64,000 nt of DNA from Alkalisalibacterium limincola (GCF_008017755.1 NZ_VRTS01000002.1:310001-374000), one strand, 5' to 3'; shown: positions 43,452 to 55,069, counted from the first letter of the stretch. Numbers and translations: made by a program. The notes: generated by a model not told the origin, from the sequence alone.

Positions 43452-43778
43452 TCAGCCGAAGCTTTCCGATCGGGCCGGGCTTTCGCCGCGGTGGTGGTCG
43501 GTCAGCTTTTCCTTGTGTTTGAGGACGATGCGATCGAGCTTGTCGGCCAGGGCATCGATGGAGGCGTACATGTCTTCGGAGACGGCGTCGGCGAAGAGGG
43601 TCTTTCCGGAAATCGCCAGCGTGGCCTCGGCCTTCTGGTCCAGTTTTTCCACACCCAGGATGATGCGGACGTCGAGATGGTGGTCGAAATGACGGTCGAC
43701 GCGCTCGAGCTTCGAGTTCACGTAGTCACGCAGGGCCGGGGTGATGTCGATGTTGTGGCCGCTGATGTCGATCCGCAT
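43452..43778 (-). CDS. hpf: Ribosome hibernation promoting factor (short HPF)
   Basis: This 108-residue short-form HPF/YfiA protein binds the 30S decoding region in stationary phase. Typical segments are MRIDISGHNIDITPALRDYV, VDRHFDHHLDVRIIL and DMYASIDALADKLDRIVL, followed by a short acidic/basic tail. The AGGAGG ribosome site just before this ATG decides the start. A 120-base gap separates it from rpoN, so an internal promoter is possible. Confidence 0.96.
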   Translation of the reverse strand: MRIDISGHNIDITPALRDYVNSKLERVDRHFDHHLDVRIILGVEKLDQKAEATLAISGKTLFADAVSEDMYASIDALADKLDRIVLKHKEKLTDHHRGESPARSESFG

Positions 43779-43898
43779 GGCAAACCTCCTGTGGCGCTGG
43801 AAATGCCCCGGGGCGGACGCCGCGGGGCCGGAACGGGGAGGGGGAGGCGCCATGGGATCGGTCCCGCGTCGCCGCCACACCTCGCTGGTATGGGGGAG

Positions 43899-45398
43899 TC
43901 AGCCCAGTCGCTGCCGCTCGTTGGACGCAGGGATGTTCATTGCTTCCCGGTATTTTGCCACGGTTCGGCGGGCAACGGGGATCCCGCCGGTCTTGAGCTC
44001 GGCGGCCAGCTTCGCGTCCGAAAGCGGCTTGCGCGGGTCTTCGGCGTCGATCAGACGCCGGATCAGGGCCTGTATGGCGGTGCTGGAGGCCGCCCCGCCG
44101 TCGCCGGTGGCGACGCCGGAGGCGAAGAAATACCTGAATTCGAAGGTGCCGCGCGGGGTGTGCAGGTACTTGCGCGCGGTGGCCCGGGAGACGGTGGATT
44201 CGTGCAGGCCGACATCCTCGGCGACCTCGCGCAAGGTCAGCGGCCGCATGGCCTGTGGGCCCAGCTCGAGGAAGCCCGACTGCTGGCGGACGATGCAGTT
44301 CGCCACCTTGAGCAGGGTTTCGGCGCGGGTTTCCAGGCTCTTGATGAGCCAGCGGGCCTCCTGCAACTGGCCGCGCAGGTAGCTGGCGTCGCTGCGGCTG
44401 GCCTGGGCGATCAGGCCCTCGTAATGCCGGTTCACCGACAGCTTGGGCTGGCTGCCCGGGGCCAGCGCCACGTGCCAGACACCGCCTTCGCGCCAGGTGA
44501 TGCAGTCCGGGGCGATGAATTCGGGTGTGCCGGGGTTGATCTGGGCGCCCGGGCGCGGGTCGAGCGAACGCAGCAGCGCGACCGCCTCGCACACCTCCTC
44601 GCCGGGGCGGCGCAATTGCGTCGCCAGGCGCTCGGGGCCCAGTTTCGCCAGCAGTTCGAGGTGCTCGCAGGCGATCTCGCGTGCCAGCGCAAGGCCCGGA
44701 GTTTCCGGGCTGAGCATCGACAGTTGCACGCACAGGCATTCAGACAGGTCGCGGCAGGCCACGCCCACCGGATCGAAGCGCTGCACCCGGTGCAGCACGG
44801 CCAGGACCTCGTCTTCGCCCGCGTCGATCTCCGGCTTGAGGCCTTCGCGGATCGCCTTGATCGTCTCGCCCAGGTAGCCATCGTCGTTGACGGCCTCGAT
44901 GAGCGCCACGGCGATGCTGCGGTCGCGCGGTGAGAGCGGGCTGAGGTGCAGTTGCCAGAAGAGGTGGTCGTGGAGGTCCTCGATCGCGGCGGTGGACGCG
45001 GCCAGGTCGGCGGCGTAGTCGCTGGGCCCATGGCCCTGGCCGCTGCCGGAGCTGGTCCAGTCGCCTTCGAAGGCATCCGGGCCCTGGCCCAGGTCCCCGC
45101 CCGCGTCGGTGTCGCTGGCGGCGCGTTCGGCGACCTGCGTGGCGCTGCGTTCGGCCGCCACGTCCGGGGTGTCCCCGCGCGCCTCGAGCGCTTCGGCCTC
45201 GCTGGCCTCGGCGGTGGATGCAGCGGAGTCGTCGGCGACATCCTCCTCGCGGTCGAGCAGGGGATTGGCTTCCAGCGCCTCGTTGACCTCGGCCTCCAGC
45301 TCGATCGCGGAAAGTTGCAGCAGGCGGATCGCCATGCGCAGCTGCGGCGTGAGCGTCAGCTGCTGGCCGAGCTTGACGGTGAGCGATGTCTTCAGCAT
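43899..45398 (-). CDS. rpoN: RNA polymerase sigma-54 factor
   Basis: This 499-residue sigma-54 has the Gln/Leu-rich activator-interacting region I (LGQQLTLTPQLRMAIRLLQL), an acidic, poorly conserved region II (about 48-130), the core-binding region with DLHDHLFWQL, a helix-turn-helix with TLREVAEDVGLHESTVSR, and the RpoN box ARRTVAKYREAM near the C-terminus. An AAGGGA ribosome site precedes the ATG. It follows lptB after 34 bases, the conserved order in many gammaproteobacteria. Confidence 0.97.
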   Translation of the reverse strand: MLKTSLTVKLGQQLTLTPQLRMAIRLLQLSAIELEAEVNEALEANPLLDREEDVADDSAASTAEASEAEALEARGDTPDVAAERSATQVAERAASDTDAGGDLGQGPDAFEGDWTSSGSGQGHGPSDYAADLAASTAAIEDLHDHLFWQLHLSPLSPRDRSIAVALIEAVNDDGYLGETIKAIREGLKPEIDAGEDEVLAVLHRVQRFDPVGVACRDLSECLCVQLSMLSPETPGLALAREIACEHLELLAKLGPERLATQLRRPGEEVCEAVALLRSLDPRPGAQINPGTPEFIAPDCITWREGGVWHVALAPGSQPKLSVNRHYEGLIAQASRSDASYLRGQLQEARWLIKSLETRAETLLKVANCIVRQQSGFLELGPQAMRPLTLREVAEDVGLHESTVSRATARKYLHTPRGTFEFRYFFASGVATGDGGAASSTAIQALIRRLIDAEDPRKPLSDAKLAAELKTGGIPVARRTVAKYREAMNIPASNERQRLG

Positions 45399-45432
45399 CG
45401 TCCCTTACCCCGTGGCTGGCGCCCCCGCGCGA

Positions 45433-46151
45433 TCACAGTCGGAAACTCTCGCCAAGATAGACCCGACGGACGTCGGGGTTGGCCAGCACCGCTTCGGGCG
45501 TACCCTGGGTGAGCACCGTGCCGGCATTGAGGATGTAGGCGCGGTCGCAGATGCCCAGCGTCTCGCGCACGTTGTGGTCGGTGATCAGCACGCCGATGCC
45601 GCGCGACTTCAGGTGGCGCACGATGCGCTGGATCTCGCCGACCGAGATCGGGTCCACGCCGGCGAAGGGTTCGTCGAGCAGCATCAGCCGCGGCTTCATC
45701 GCCAGTGCCCGCGCGATCTCGACGCGCCGGCGTTCTCCGCCCGAGAGGCTGGCACCCATCTGGTCGGCGACATGGCCGATCTGCAGTTCGTCGAGCAAGC
45801 CTTCAAGCTCGCGCCTGCGACCATCGCCGTCGAGGTCGCGTCGGAGCTCCAGCACCGCCATGATGTTGTCGGACACGCTGAGCTTCCGGAACACCGAGGG
45901 CTCCTGGGGCAGGTAGCCGACCCCGAGCTTGGCGCGCATGTGCATCGGCGCGGACGTGATGTCGGTGCCGTCCAGCTCGATGCGCCCGGCATCGGTGCCG
46001 ACCAGGCCGACGATCATGTAGAAGCAGGTGGTCTTGCCGGCGCCATTGGGGCCCAGCAGGCCGACCACCTCGCCCGCATCGAGCTCCAGTCCGAAGTCGG
46101 TGACGACCTCCCGGGACTTGTAGCGCTTGCGCAGGCCGGACGCTTGAGCAT
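45433..46151 (-). CDS. lptB: LPS export ABC transporter ATPase, frameshift just after the start
   Basis: LptB is the cytoplasmic ATPase that powers lipopolysaccharide extraction with LptF/G. Walker A is [18 protein letters not shown], the signature is [16 protein letters not shown] and Walker B is [12 protein letters not shown]. The expected start [12 protein letters not shown] is present, but its first three codons and the rest are in different frames; one extra G near 46144-46148 restores a 239-residue protein, the standard size. The ATG overlaps the lptA stop (TGATG). Without the repair the only start would be a non-conserved upstream one inside lptA. Confidence 0.95.
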
Positions 46152-46702
46152 CAGCCCTCGCCCCGCCGTGCCGGCTGGATGACCATGCGCACGCGGCCAC
46201 CCTCGCCACCGGCGTTGATCTGTCCGGAATCGAGGTTGTAGACCACCCGCTCGCCGCTGAGGTTGCCCCGGGGCTGCTCGATCTCCACGCTGCCGGTCAG
46301 CACGATGCTGTTCCCCGACAGGTCGTAGTCGATGCGGTTGGCGCGTGCGTTCATCGGAAGGCCGGCGTCGTCGACCTGGCGCATGCGGGCCGGGCTGCCC
46401 GTGAGCACGACGCGCGCGATCTCGCCCGCCCGTGTGCTGACATCGGCCGCGTCGGCCTGGATGTTCAGGGTTCCCTGCACGATCTGCACGTTGCGGCGCA
46501 GCCTCAGCGTGCTGTCGTCGGAGAGCACGCCGTCGAAGTCCTCCGCATCGATCTCCATCGGCTGGTCGCGGTCGCTGCTGCGTGCCTGCCCGGTGACCGG
46601 GGCGGCGGCAAGCGCCAGCGCCAGCGCGGCGAGCGCGAGCACGCCCAGCGAGGGCCGGAAGTTTGCGGCGGGGGTCGGATCAGCGGCGCGGGACGGGTTC
46701 AT
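46151..46702 (-). CDS. lptA: LPS periplasmic bridge protein LptA
   Basis: This 183-residue secreted protein of the OstA/LptA family forms the periplasmic bridge between LptC and LptD. The N-terminal signal segment is hydrophobic ([18 protein letters not shown]). The OstA fold is recognisable in [31 protein letters not shown] and [14 protein letters not shown]. The [11 protein letters not shown] lies inside the lptC end (23-base overlap). Confidence 0.92.
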   Translation of the reverse strand: MNPSRAADPTPAANFRPSLGVLALAALALALAAAPVTGQARSSDRDQPMEIDAEDFDGVLSDDSTLRLRRNVQIVQGTLNIQADAADVSTRAGEIARVVLTGSPARMRQVDDAGLPMNARANRIDYDLSGNSIVLTGSVEIEQPRGNLSGERVVYNLDSGQINAGGEGGRVRMVIQPARRGEG

Positions 46703-47246
46703 GTCGGATCCTGACTTCGGCGTGCAGTTGCAGGCGGCGGGTATCGAGGTCGGCATCCAGACCCCGGCCCGTGAGTATAGAGTTCCCGCGATCGATGCTG
46801 ACAGCCACGGGGCTGTGGGCGGTGCGCTCCTCGGGTCGCACGTGCAGTGCCTCGGTGCGCACGCGCACCGGCGCGGCCGCGGGGTCCGGTGGTCCGTCGA
46901 GCTCGACGGAACGCGTGAGGCGCAGCTCGTCGGCCGCGGCGTTCACCCAACCCGCTTGCGCGGTGGCCGTCCACCTGCCGTCCTCGGACGGGATGATGAA
47001 AAGGGGACGCTCGAGGTAGATCTCCGCACTCTCGGGGTCGCGGGAGAGTTGCGGGCCGCTGACGGTGAACGACTCCCTGCCCGCGACATCGAGCACGACC
47101 AGCTGGTAGTGGTCCATCGTGTAGTCGGCGCGCGGAGGCCCGACGAAGGCCTGCAGGTCGCGGTCCGGCCGCATCTGCAGCGCCAGCCAGCCCGAGGCAA
47201 GCACCGCGACCAGAAGCACGGCACCGATGAGGCCGCGGCGGTTCAT
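46680..47246 (-). CDS. lptC: LPS export membrane protein LptC
   Basis: This 188-residue bitopic protein has an N-terminal membrane anchor (LIGAVLLVAVLASGWLAL) and a periplasmic beta-jellyroll, with DYTMDHYQLVVLD and a second strand set ESAEIYLERPLFI. It receives LPS from LptBFG and passes it to LptA. The start overlaps the kdsC stop by 4 bases. Confidence 0.9.
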   Translation of the reverse strand: MNRRGLIGAVLLVAVLASGWLALQMRPDRDLQAFVGPPRADYTMDHYQLVVLDVAGRESFTVSGPQLSRDPESAEIYLERPLFIIPSEDGRWTATAQAGWVNAAADELRLTRSVELDGPPDPAAAPVRVRTEALHVRPEERTAHSPVAVSIDRGNSILTGRGLDADLDTRRLQLHAEVRIRHEPVPRR

Positions 47247-47797
47247 TCCGGGAGGTACCTCGAGAGGATCGCCTCGGCCTGGCCGGACGCGGCCAGCAGC
47301 ACGTCGCACAGTTCGCGCACGGCGCCCTGGCCACCGGCATGGCGGGTGCGCCAGTGCACGCGCTCGCGCACCCAGGGGTGGGCATTGGCCGGTGCGGCGG
47401 CCAGCCCGGCCAGCGACAGCGCGGGCAGGTCGCCGAGGTCGTCGCCCATGAAGCTGGCCTGGTCCGGCGTGAGGCCGAGCTGTCCGCAAAGCATGCGCAG
47501 GCACTCGCGCTTGTCGTCCACGTCCTGGTGGACATGCGACAGGCCCAGTTCGCGCGCCCGCGCCTCGACGATGCGACTGTTCCGCGCGGTGACCAGCGCC
47601 ACTTCGATGCCGATCCGGCCGAGCAGCTTGATGCCGAGGCCATCGTGCACGTGGAAGGTCTTCGCCAGTTCCCCGTCGGCGCCGATGACGATGCCGCCGT
47701 CGGTCAGCGTGCCGTCGACGTCGAAGCACGCCAGGCGTATCCGCGAAGCACGCTCACGGATGTCCGCCGGCAGGTCGTTGAGGTGGGAGTAGGGCAT
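47243..47797 (-). CDS. kdsC: 3-deoxy-D-manno-octulosonate-8-phosphate phosphatase
   Basis: This 184-residue HAD-superfamily phosphatase removes the phosphate from KDO-8-P to give KDO for LPS inner core. Motif I is ACFDVDGTLTDGGI (the nucleophilic Asp and acid/base Asp), motif II is VTARNSRIV and motif IV is SFMGDDLGDLP. Its length is typical for the tetrameric C0-type KdsC. It is coupled to lptC and follows kdsD after 42 bases. Confidence 0.96.
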   Translation of the reverse strand: MPYSHLNDLPADIRERASRIRLACFDVDGTLTDGGIVIGADGELAKTFHVHDGLGIKLLGRIGIEVALVTARNSRIVEARARELGLSHVHQDVDDKRECLRMLCGQLGLTPDQASFMGDDLGDLPALSLAGLAAAPANAHPWVRERVHWRTRHAGGQGAVRELCDVLLAASGQAEAILSRYLPE

Positions 47798-47839
47798 CGA
47801 TTCCCGCTGCAGGGCTGTGGTGATCGCGATTGTGCCCGC

Positions 47840-48850
47840 TCAGACGACGCGGGCGCGCAATAGATCGTGAATGTTCAGGGCGCCGACCACGCGGCGTTCA
47901 GCGTCGAGCACCAGCAGGCCGTTGATCTTGTGCGTCTCCATGAGGTGCGCGGCCTCGATCGCCAGCTGGTCGGGGCCGATCGTTTTGGGGGAGCGACTCA
48001 TCAGGGTCACCACGCGCGTGTGGCGCAGGTCGACCTGGGTGTCGTCGAGCGTGCGTCGCAGGTCGCCGTCGGTGTACACGCCCAGCAGGCGGTCCTCGGC
48101 ATCGACCACGGCGGTCATGCCCAGGCGCTTGCGGCTGATCTCCACCAGCGCTTCGCTGAGCGTCGCGTCCTCGCGCACCTTCGGCACCGCATCGTCGCCA
48201 TGCATGATGTCGTGGATGTGCAGCAGCAGGCGGCGTCCGAGCGCACCGGCCGGGTGCGAGCGGGCGAAATCGTCGGAGGTGAAGCCGCGGGCCTCCAGCA
48301 AGGCCACTGCCAGCGCATCGCCCATCGCCAGCGCGGCGGTGGTGCTGGTGGTCGGCGCCAGTCCCAGCGGGCAGGCTTCGGCACTGACGCTGACGTCGAG
48401 GTGCACGTCGGCATGGCGCGCCAGCGTCGAGCGGGGGCGGCCGGTCAGCGCGATGAGGCGGTTGCCCTTGCGCGCCAGCACCGGAAGGATGGTCAGCAGT
48501 TCATCGGTTTCCCCGGAGTTCGACAGCGCCAGCACGACATCCTCGTCGATGATCATGCCCAGGTCGCCGTGGCTGGCCTCGCCCGGGTGCACGAAGAAGG
48601 CCGGCGTGCCGGTGGAGGCCAGCGTGGCGGCGATCTTGGTGGCGATGTGCCCGGACTTCCCCATGCCGGTGCAGATGACCCGTCCACGGCATGCCAGCAT
48701 CAGCCGGCAGGCTTCGACGAAGCCGCCATCGATGCGCTCTCCGAGGGCGAGGATGGCCTGCGCTTCAAGGTCCAGCACGGCGCGCGCACTGCGCACCAGC
48801 GCGGCGTCGTCGATCTCGTGCGCTGCGGCGGGGGAGGGGTGGGCACTCAT
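47840..48850 (-). CDS. kdsD: Arabinose-5-phosphate isomerase (KpsF/GutQ family)
   Basis: This 336-residue enzyme converts ribulose-5-P to arabinose-5-P, the first step of KDO synthesis. The SIS domain (about 40-180) has CTGMGKSGHIATKIAATLAS and ALSNSGETDELL. Two CBS domains follow (about 210-330), with LSEALVEISRKRLGMTAVVD and MSRSPKTIGPDQ. It is the first gene of the long leftward KDO-LPS-rpoN-PTS run. Confidence 0.96.
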   Translation of the reverse strand: MSAHPSPAAAHEIDDAALVRSARAVLDLEAQAILALGERIDGGFVEACRLMLACRGRVICTGMGKSGHIATKIAATLASTGTPAFFVHPGEASHGDLGMIIDEDVVLALSNSGETDELLTILPVLARKGNRLIALTGRPRSTLARHADVHLDVSVSAEACPLGLAPTTSTTAALAMGDALAVALLEARGFTSDDFARSHPAGALGRRLLLHIHDIMHGDDAVPKVREDATLSEALVEISRKRLGMTAVVDAEDRLLGVYTDGDLRRTLDDTQVDLRHTRVVTLMSRSPKTIGPDQLAIEAAHLMETHKINGLLVLDAERRVVGALNIHDLLRARVV

Positions 48851-50531
<1,681 letters not shown>

Positions 50532-50550
50532 GGCTCCCGGCCCCTCGGGG

Positions 50551-51258
50551 TCAGCGGCTGGACCTCACCAGCCGCGTCTCCATCGTGTCGCGGCCTTCGT
50601 TCTGCACCACCCGCACCGGCAGGTAGCCGTTGCCCGGGTCCATCCACATCGTCGTGACGCGATCGCTGTTGGCGCGCTGGCGCTCCAGCTTCACCGCCTC
50701 CACCTCGCCCTTGGGCGTGGCTACCCGCTCGGTCCCGGTGACCCGGTACACGTGCTCGTCCACTTCCCCCCGGTCGGCCACCTGGTAGCGCAGCGGGCCG
50801 CGGTTGCCACTCGCGAGGTCGCGGGCGATGGCCAATGGCAGGATGTGGCGGTCGAGCACGCCGGCTTGGTAGGGCAGGCGGGTTTCCTCGTCGCGGTCGC
50901 GGGTGACGATCGAGCCGCCGCCGGCATCCACGCGCACGCTGCGCTCGCGGCTGCGGGTGGCAGCGCGCTGCGAATAGTCGTACTCCATCGCCTCGATCAG
51001 GTCGGGCGTCCAGCGGAAGCGCGAGCGCTCGGTCACCTCGACCCCGGCAAGCGACGCGACGCCGCGCGTGCCGCGGGTCTGGCTGTGCATCTCCCACACG
51101 CCGTTGCCGGCCGCGCTGACGCGGACATCGGCCTGGCCCAGGGCGCGCCCATTGCGCAGGACCTCGTACTCGGCGCTATAGGCCGCCGGTGTGCTCGCCA
51201 TGGCCGGTGCCAGGGCCAAAGTGGCCAGAAGGGCGAGGGCTGTCTTGATTCGCTTCAT
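50551..51258 (-). CDS. Exported DUF3108-family protein
   Basis: This 235-residue protein has a signal peptide (cleavage near APAMASTPA) and the DUF3108 beta-rich domain seen as [19 protein letters not shown] and later [23 protein letters not shown]3108 proteins are periplasmic, of unknown function, and related in fold to outer-membrane lipid-binding barrels. Its first 27 codons overlap the 3' end of purN on the same strand in another frame. Confidence 0.85.
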   Translation of the reverse strand: MKRIKTALALLATLALAPAMASTPAAYSAEYEVLRNGRALGQADVRVSAAGNGVWEMHSQTRGTRGVASLAGVEVTERSRFRWTPDLIEAMEYDYSQRAATRSRERSVRVDAGGGSIVTRDRDEETRLPYQAGVLDRHILPLAIARDLASGNRGPLRYQVADRGEVDEHVYRVTGTERVATPKGEVEAVKLERQRANSDRVTTMWMDPGNGYLPVRVVQNEGRDTMETRLVRSSR

Positions 51259-51910
51259 CGATGCTCAATTCCTGGTCCGGACCCAGTTGCAGCGGTACCC
51301 GCAGGGGGCGGCCATCGAACACGACCTGTCCGTCGTGTTGCGACACCCGACCCTGGGCGATGAGGCCGACACTGGCGACCAACAGTGGATGCTCGCGCTC
51401 GAGCACCCGATTGGCCAGCGATGTGGCGTCGTCGCCCGGAAGTACCGGCACCCGGGCCTGGGCGATGACCGGGCCGGCATCCAGGGCAGGGATCACGTAG
51501 TGCACGCTGGTCCCGTGTTCCCGGTCACCGGCGGCCAGCGCCCGTGCGTGGGTGTCGAGCCCCGGGTATTTCGGCAGCAGCGAGGGATGGATATTGACCA
51601 TCCGGCCTGCAAACCGGCGCACCTGGGACCCGTCGATCAGACGCATGTATCCCGCACAGACGATGAGGTCGGGCTGAACGTCGGCGATGGCGCTGAACAG
51701 CGATTCATCGTGGGCCGCACGCGTGGCGAAGTCGCGAGGTGCCAGCGCCACTGCATGGACGCCTGCCGCGGAGGCACGAGCGAGCACCGCAGCCTTGGGC
51801 CGGTCGGAGAAGACGCCGACGAACTCGACGTCCAGGCGTCCGGCCGCACGCGCATCGAGCAGGGCCTGGAAATTGCTTCCACGCCCCGAGGCGAGAACAG
51901 CCAGCCTCAT
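51176..51910 (-). CDS. purN: Phosphoribosylglycinamide formyltransferase
   Basis: This folate-dependent GAR transformylase acts in purine synthesis. The N-terminus [20 protein letters not shown], the catalytic region with [13 protein letters not shown] (Asn, His) and HVIPALDAG-type [14 protein letters not shown] are present. At 244 residues it is about 25 longer than usual; the extra C-terminal tail ([14 protein letters not shown]) lies wholly in the overlap with the DUF3108 gene, so the tail may be a recent extension or come from a sequence error. It is coupled to purM by an ATGA overlap. Confidence 0.95.
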   Translation of the reverse strand: MRLAVLASGRGSNFQALLDARAAGRLDVEFVGVFSDRPKAAVLARASAAGVHAVALAPRDFATRAAHDESLFSAIADVQPDLIVCAGYMRLIDGSQVRRFAGRMVNIHPSLLPKYPGLDTHARALAAGDREHGTSVHYVIPALDAGPVIAQARVPVLPGDDATSLANRVLEREHPLLVASVGLIAQGRVSQHDGQVVFDGRPLRVPLQLGPDQELSIDEANQDSPRPSGHFGPGTGHGEHTGGL

Positions 51911-52944
51911 CCGATGCGGACCCGGTCCCCGTCGGTCGCCCTGGTCACCGTGCCGATGGGCCAGCTTTCCATGCCCTCGGCGGCCAGCATGGCTTGGGCT
52001 GCGCCGACCGCGTCGGCCGGCAGCAGCACGGTGAAGCCGATGCCGCAGTTGAAGGTGCGCCACATCTCGGCGTCCTCGACCGCACCTTCGCGCTGGAGCC
52101 ACTCGAACACTGGCGGCAGCGTCCAGGCACCGGCATCGATGTCCAGTCCGAGGCCCTCGGGCACGACCCGGATGATGTTCTCGCTGAGCCCGCCGCCGGT
52201 GATGTGGGCCATCGCGTGCACTGGCTGGGCGGCGGCCAGTGCCAGCATCGGCTTGACGTAGATGCGCGTCGGCGCCATCAGCGCGTCGCCCAGCGTCGTG
52301 CCGCCGAGGTCGAGGTCAAGCGGGCTGCCGGCGCGCTCGAGGATGCGGCGCACCAGCGAATAGCCGTTGGAATGCGGGCCCGACGAGGCCACGCCGAGCA
52401 CCACGTCGCCGGCCTGCAGCCTGCTGCCGTCGAGCAGTGCGGACTTCTCCACCGCTCCCACGGTGAAGCCGGCCAGGTCGTACTCGCCGGGGCCGTACAT
52501 GTCCGGCATTTCGGCCGTCTCGCCGCCGATCAGCGCGCAGCCGGCCAGCTCGCAGCCGCGGGCGATCCCGCCCACCACCGCGACCGCCGTATCGACGTCG
52601 AGCTTGCCGGTGGCGAAATAGTCCAGGAAGAACAGCGGCTCGGCGCCCTGCACCAGGACGTCGTTGACGCACATGCCGACCAGGTCGATGCCGATCGTGT
52701 CGTGGCGTCCCAGGGTCTGGGCCAGCTTGAGCTTGGTGCCGACGCCGTCCGTGCCCGACACCAGCACCGGCTCGCGGTAGCGGTTGGACAGGTCGAACAG
52801 GGCCCCGAAGCCGCCCAGCCCGCCCATGACTTCGGGCCGGAAGGTGCGCTTGACCAGCGGCTTGATGCGCTCGACCAGGGCATTGCCCGCATCGATATCG
52901 ACGCCGGCCTCGCGGTAGGTCATCGGAGTGGGAGTGTTGCTCAC
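51907..52944 (-). CDS. purM: Phosphoribosylformylglycinamidine cyclo-ligase
   Basis: This 345-residue AIR synthetase converts FGAM to AIR with ATP. The sequence contains [20 protein letters not shown], the [13 protein letters not shown] loop, [20 protein letters not shown] and [15 protein letters not shown] use the GTG at [14 protein letters not shown] because it matches the N-terminus of xanthomonad PurM; an internal ATG seven codons on is possible. It forms a purM-purN operon. Confidence 0.96.
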   Translation of the reverse strand: MSNTPTPMTYREAGVDIDAGNALVERIKPLVKRTFRPEVMGGLGGFGALFDLSNRYREPVLVSGTDGVGTKLKLAQTLGRHDTIGIDLVGMCVNDVLVQGAEPLFFLDYFATGKLDVDTAVAVVGGIARGCELAGCALIGGETAEMPDMYGPGEYDLAGFTVGAVEKSALLDGSRLQAGDVVLGVASSGPHSNGYSLVRRILERAGSPLDLDLGGTTLGDALMAPTRIYVKPMLALAAAQPVHAMAHITGGGLSENIIRVVPEGLGLDIDAGAWTLPPVFEWLQREGAVEDAEMWRTFNCGIGFTVLLPADAVGAAQAMLAAEGMESWPIGTVTRATDGDRVRIG

Positions 52945-53058
52945 GGCGGGTCCCTGCAGGCAAAGCGGCATTTTAGCAGGGCTTGGCTGCCGCACGGTTG
53001 GACGGGGTGCCGCCGCATGCGGCAACATGCGGTCAGATTGGCAGCTTGGAAGCGCACG

Positions 53059-53887
53059 ATGCGTCCTGAACGTTCTGGTGGCCTGGTGGCAACGGCCCTG
53101 CTGTGGCTGGCCCTCGTGGGCCTGGCGGGTGTGGCGATGGCCCAGGAGGCTGCCCCGGAGGACGAGGCGGGCGCGGTGATGTCGCGCTGCCGACGGGGCC
53201 GGCGGAGTGGGCCGACGGCCCGCGGCCGACCCCCGGGTTGTGGCTGGTCATCGACGACGGCCGGGGTCCAAGGCTGGTGGTGTCGCGGCAGCGCAATGCC
53301 GTCGCACCGCTGGTGCAGGCCGCCGGCAACCAGGGGCTCGTGCTGCGCCTGCCCGAGGGCGGCACGCAGGACGACCGCCAGGGGCTTGAAGCCGCCTGGG
53401 AAAGCAATGACGCGACGACGCGACAGATCGCCGGGCGCTACGGCAGCGGCGAGCTGGTGCTTGGTCGCCTTTCGCGCGTCGGTGCCGGCTGGGAGGCGCA
53501 GTGGCGCGTCGTCGACAGCCTGGGCGAGGCTGAAGCGTTCTCGCGCTCGGGGGCGATGCGCTGGCCCTGCTCGGCGAGATGGGCGACATCTCGGCCCGCC
53601 ACCTCGCGCAGCGCTCGCAGGACCTGCTTTCGGCCGGCCCCGCGGGCGAGCGTGAAGTGGTGTTCGAGAACATCCGCTCCGCCGAGGACTTCATCCGTTT
53701 GCGCGCCTACCTCGACGGCCTCGCGGTGGTCCGCGGCGTCCAGCCCGTCGGCGCCGAGGGCAACCAGCTCAGGGTCCGGCTTTCGCTGGCCACCGGGATC
53801 GACCGCTTCGACGCGATGATCGGCGCCGGCCGGGTGATCGAGCCGGCGGGCGCCGATCGCGATACCCCCCGCTACCGGTTGCGCTGA
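53059..53887 (+). CDS. DUF2066-like exported protein, two frameshifts and apparently short N-terminus
   Basis: Identified mainly by synteny: xanthomonads carry a DUF2066 gene between purM and the AI-2E transporter. A signal peptide ([21 protein letters not shown]) is followed by a frame change near 53170-53182, then [20 protein letters not shown] and [21 protein letters not shown] second change lies in the G5 run 53549-53553, followed by [20 protein letters not shown] and the end PRYRLR. One extra base at each site gives about 276 residues. The stretch between the signal peptide and the WLVIDDG block is only about 20 residues, whereas I expect a much longer domain there, so an internal deletion is possible. 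Its stop overlaps the next start (TGATG). Confidence 0.65.
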
Positions 53888-55069
53888 TGGACCGCACCCT
53901 GGAGCTCCGGCTGCAGTGGCTGTTGCTGCTGTTCGGCCTGGGCGCGCTTCTGTACCTGCTCGGTCCGGTGCTGACCCCGTTCGTGGTGTCGGCGCTGCTG
54001 GCGTGGCTGTTCGATCCACTGGCCACCCGGATGCAGCGGCGCGGCCTGAGCCGGACCCTGGCCACGGTGGTGGTGTTCGTCCTGTTGGCCCTGGTGCTCA
54101 CCATCGTGGTGTTGATCGCGATCCCGTTGCTCGAGCACCAGCTGTCCTACCTGTTCGAGCAGTTGCCGCGCTATCGCGAATGGTTCATGGGCTCGGCATT
54201 GCCCTGGGTCGAGGCACGCACCGGACTGGAGTTGGCCAGCTTCTTCGACCCCGACCGGTTGATCGAGCTGACGCGGGAGCACTGGCAGGAGGCGGGGGGC
54301 GTGGCCTCGACGGTCATGGGCCATGTCACGCGTTCGGGCATGGCGATCGTCGGCTGGCTGATCACGTTGATGCTGATCCCGGTGGTGACGTTCTATTTCC
54401 TGCGCGACTGGCCGATGTTCATGTTGCGCATCCGCCAGTTGCTGCCGCGCCCGGTCGAGCCGCGCGTGGTGGCCCTCGCCGGCGAGTCCGACGTGATGCT
54501 GGGTGGCTTCCTGCGCGGCCAGATGCTGGTGATGCTCGGACAGGGCCTGCTGTATTCGGTGGGCCTGTGGCTTGTCGGCATCGACCTGGCGTTCCTGATC
54601 GGCATGGGCGCGGGGCTGATCAGCTTCATTCCCTACCTGGGGGCGATCGTCGGCCTGGGCGTCGCGGTCATCGCCGCGCTGGTCCAGCATGGCGACCTGC
54701 TGCACGTGGTGCTGGTGCTCGCGGTCTTCGCCTTCGGCCAGACCGTGGAAAGCGTCGCACTGACGCCGTGGCTGGTCGGCGACCGCATCGGCATGCATCC
54801 GGTGGCGGTGATCTTCGCGGTGATGGCCGGTGGTGCCCTGTTCGGGTTCGTCGGTGTCCTGTTGGCGCTGCCGGTGGCGGCGGTGGCGATGGTGCTGCTG
54901 CGCTACGCCCATACCCGCTACGTCGAAAGCCAGCTCTATGCCGGGGAGACCAACGAAGGCGTGGTCGTGCCCGATCCGGGGACGGGGGAGGAAGCACGCG
55001 ACTGGAGCCCTGCCACGCCCCCCCGGGCTGGACCGCGTCAACGAGCCGCTCGACCCGACCCGGAAATGA
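53887..55069 (+). CDS. AI-2E/PerM family membrane transporter, frameshift near the 3' end
   Basis: This inner-membrane protein of about 393 residues has some eight helices. The N-terminal helix pair (LQWLLLLFGLGALLYLLGPV, LTPFVVSALLAWLFDPLA), a soluble middle part (about 80-150) and a C-terminal helix bundle with SFIPYLGAIVGLGVAVIAAL are typical. The family exports small molecules or acts in ion antiport; substrate is unknown. As given, the frame runs on into hda because of a C7 run (55018-55024). With C6 it ends at the TGA 55067-55069, overlapping the hda ATG, the expected arrangement. Confidence 0.88.
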
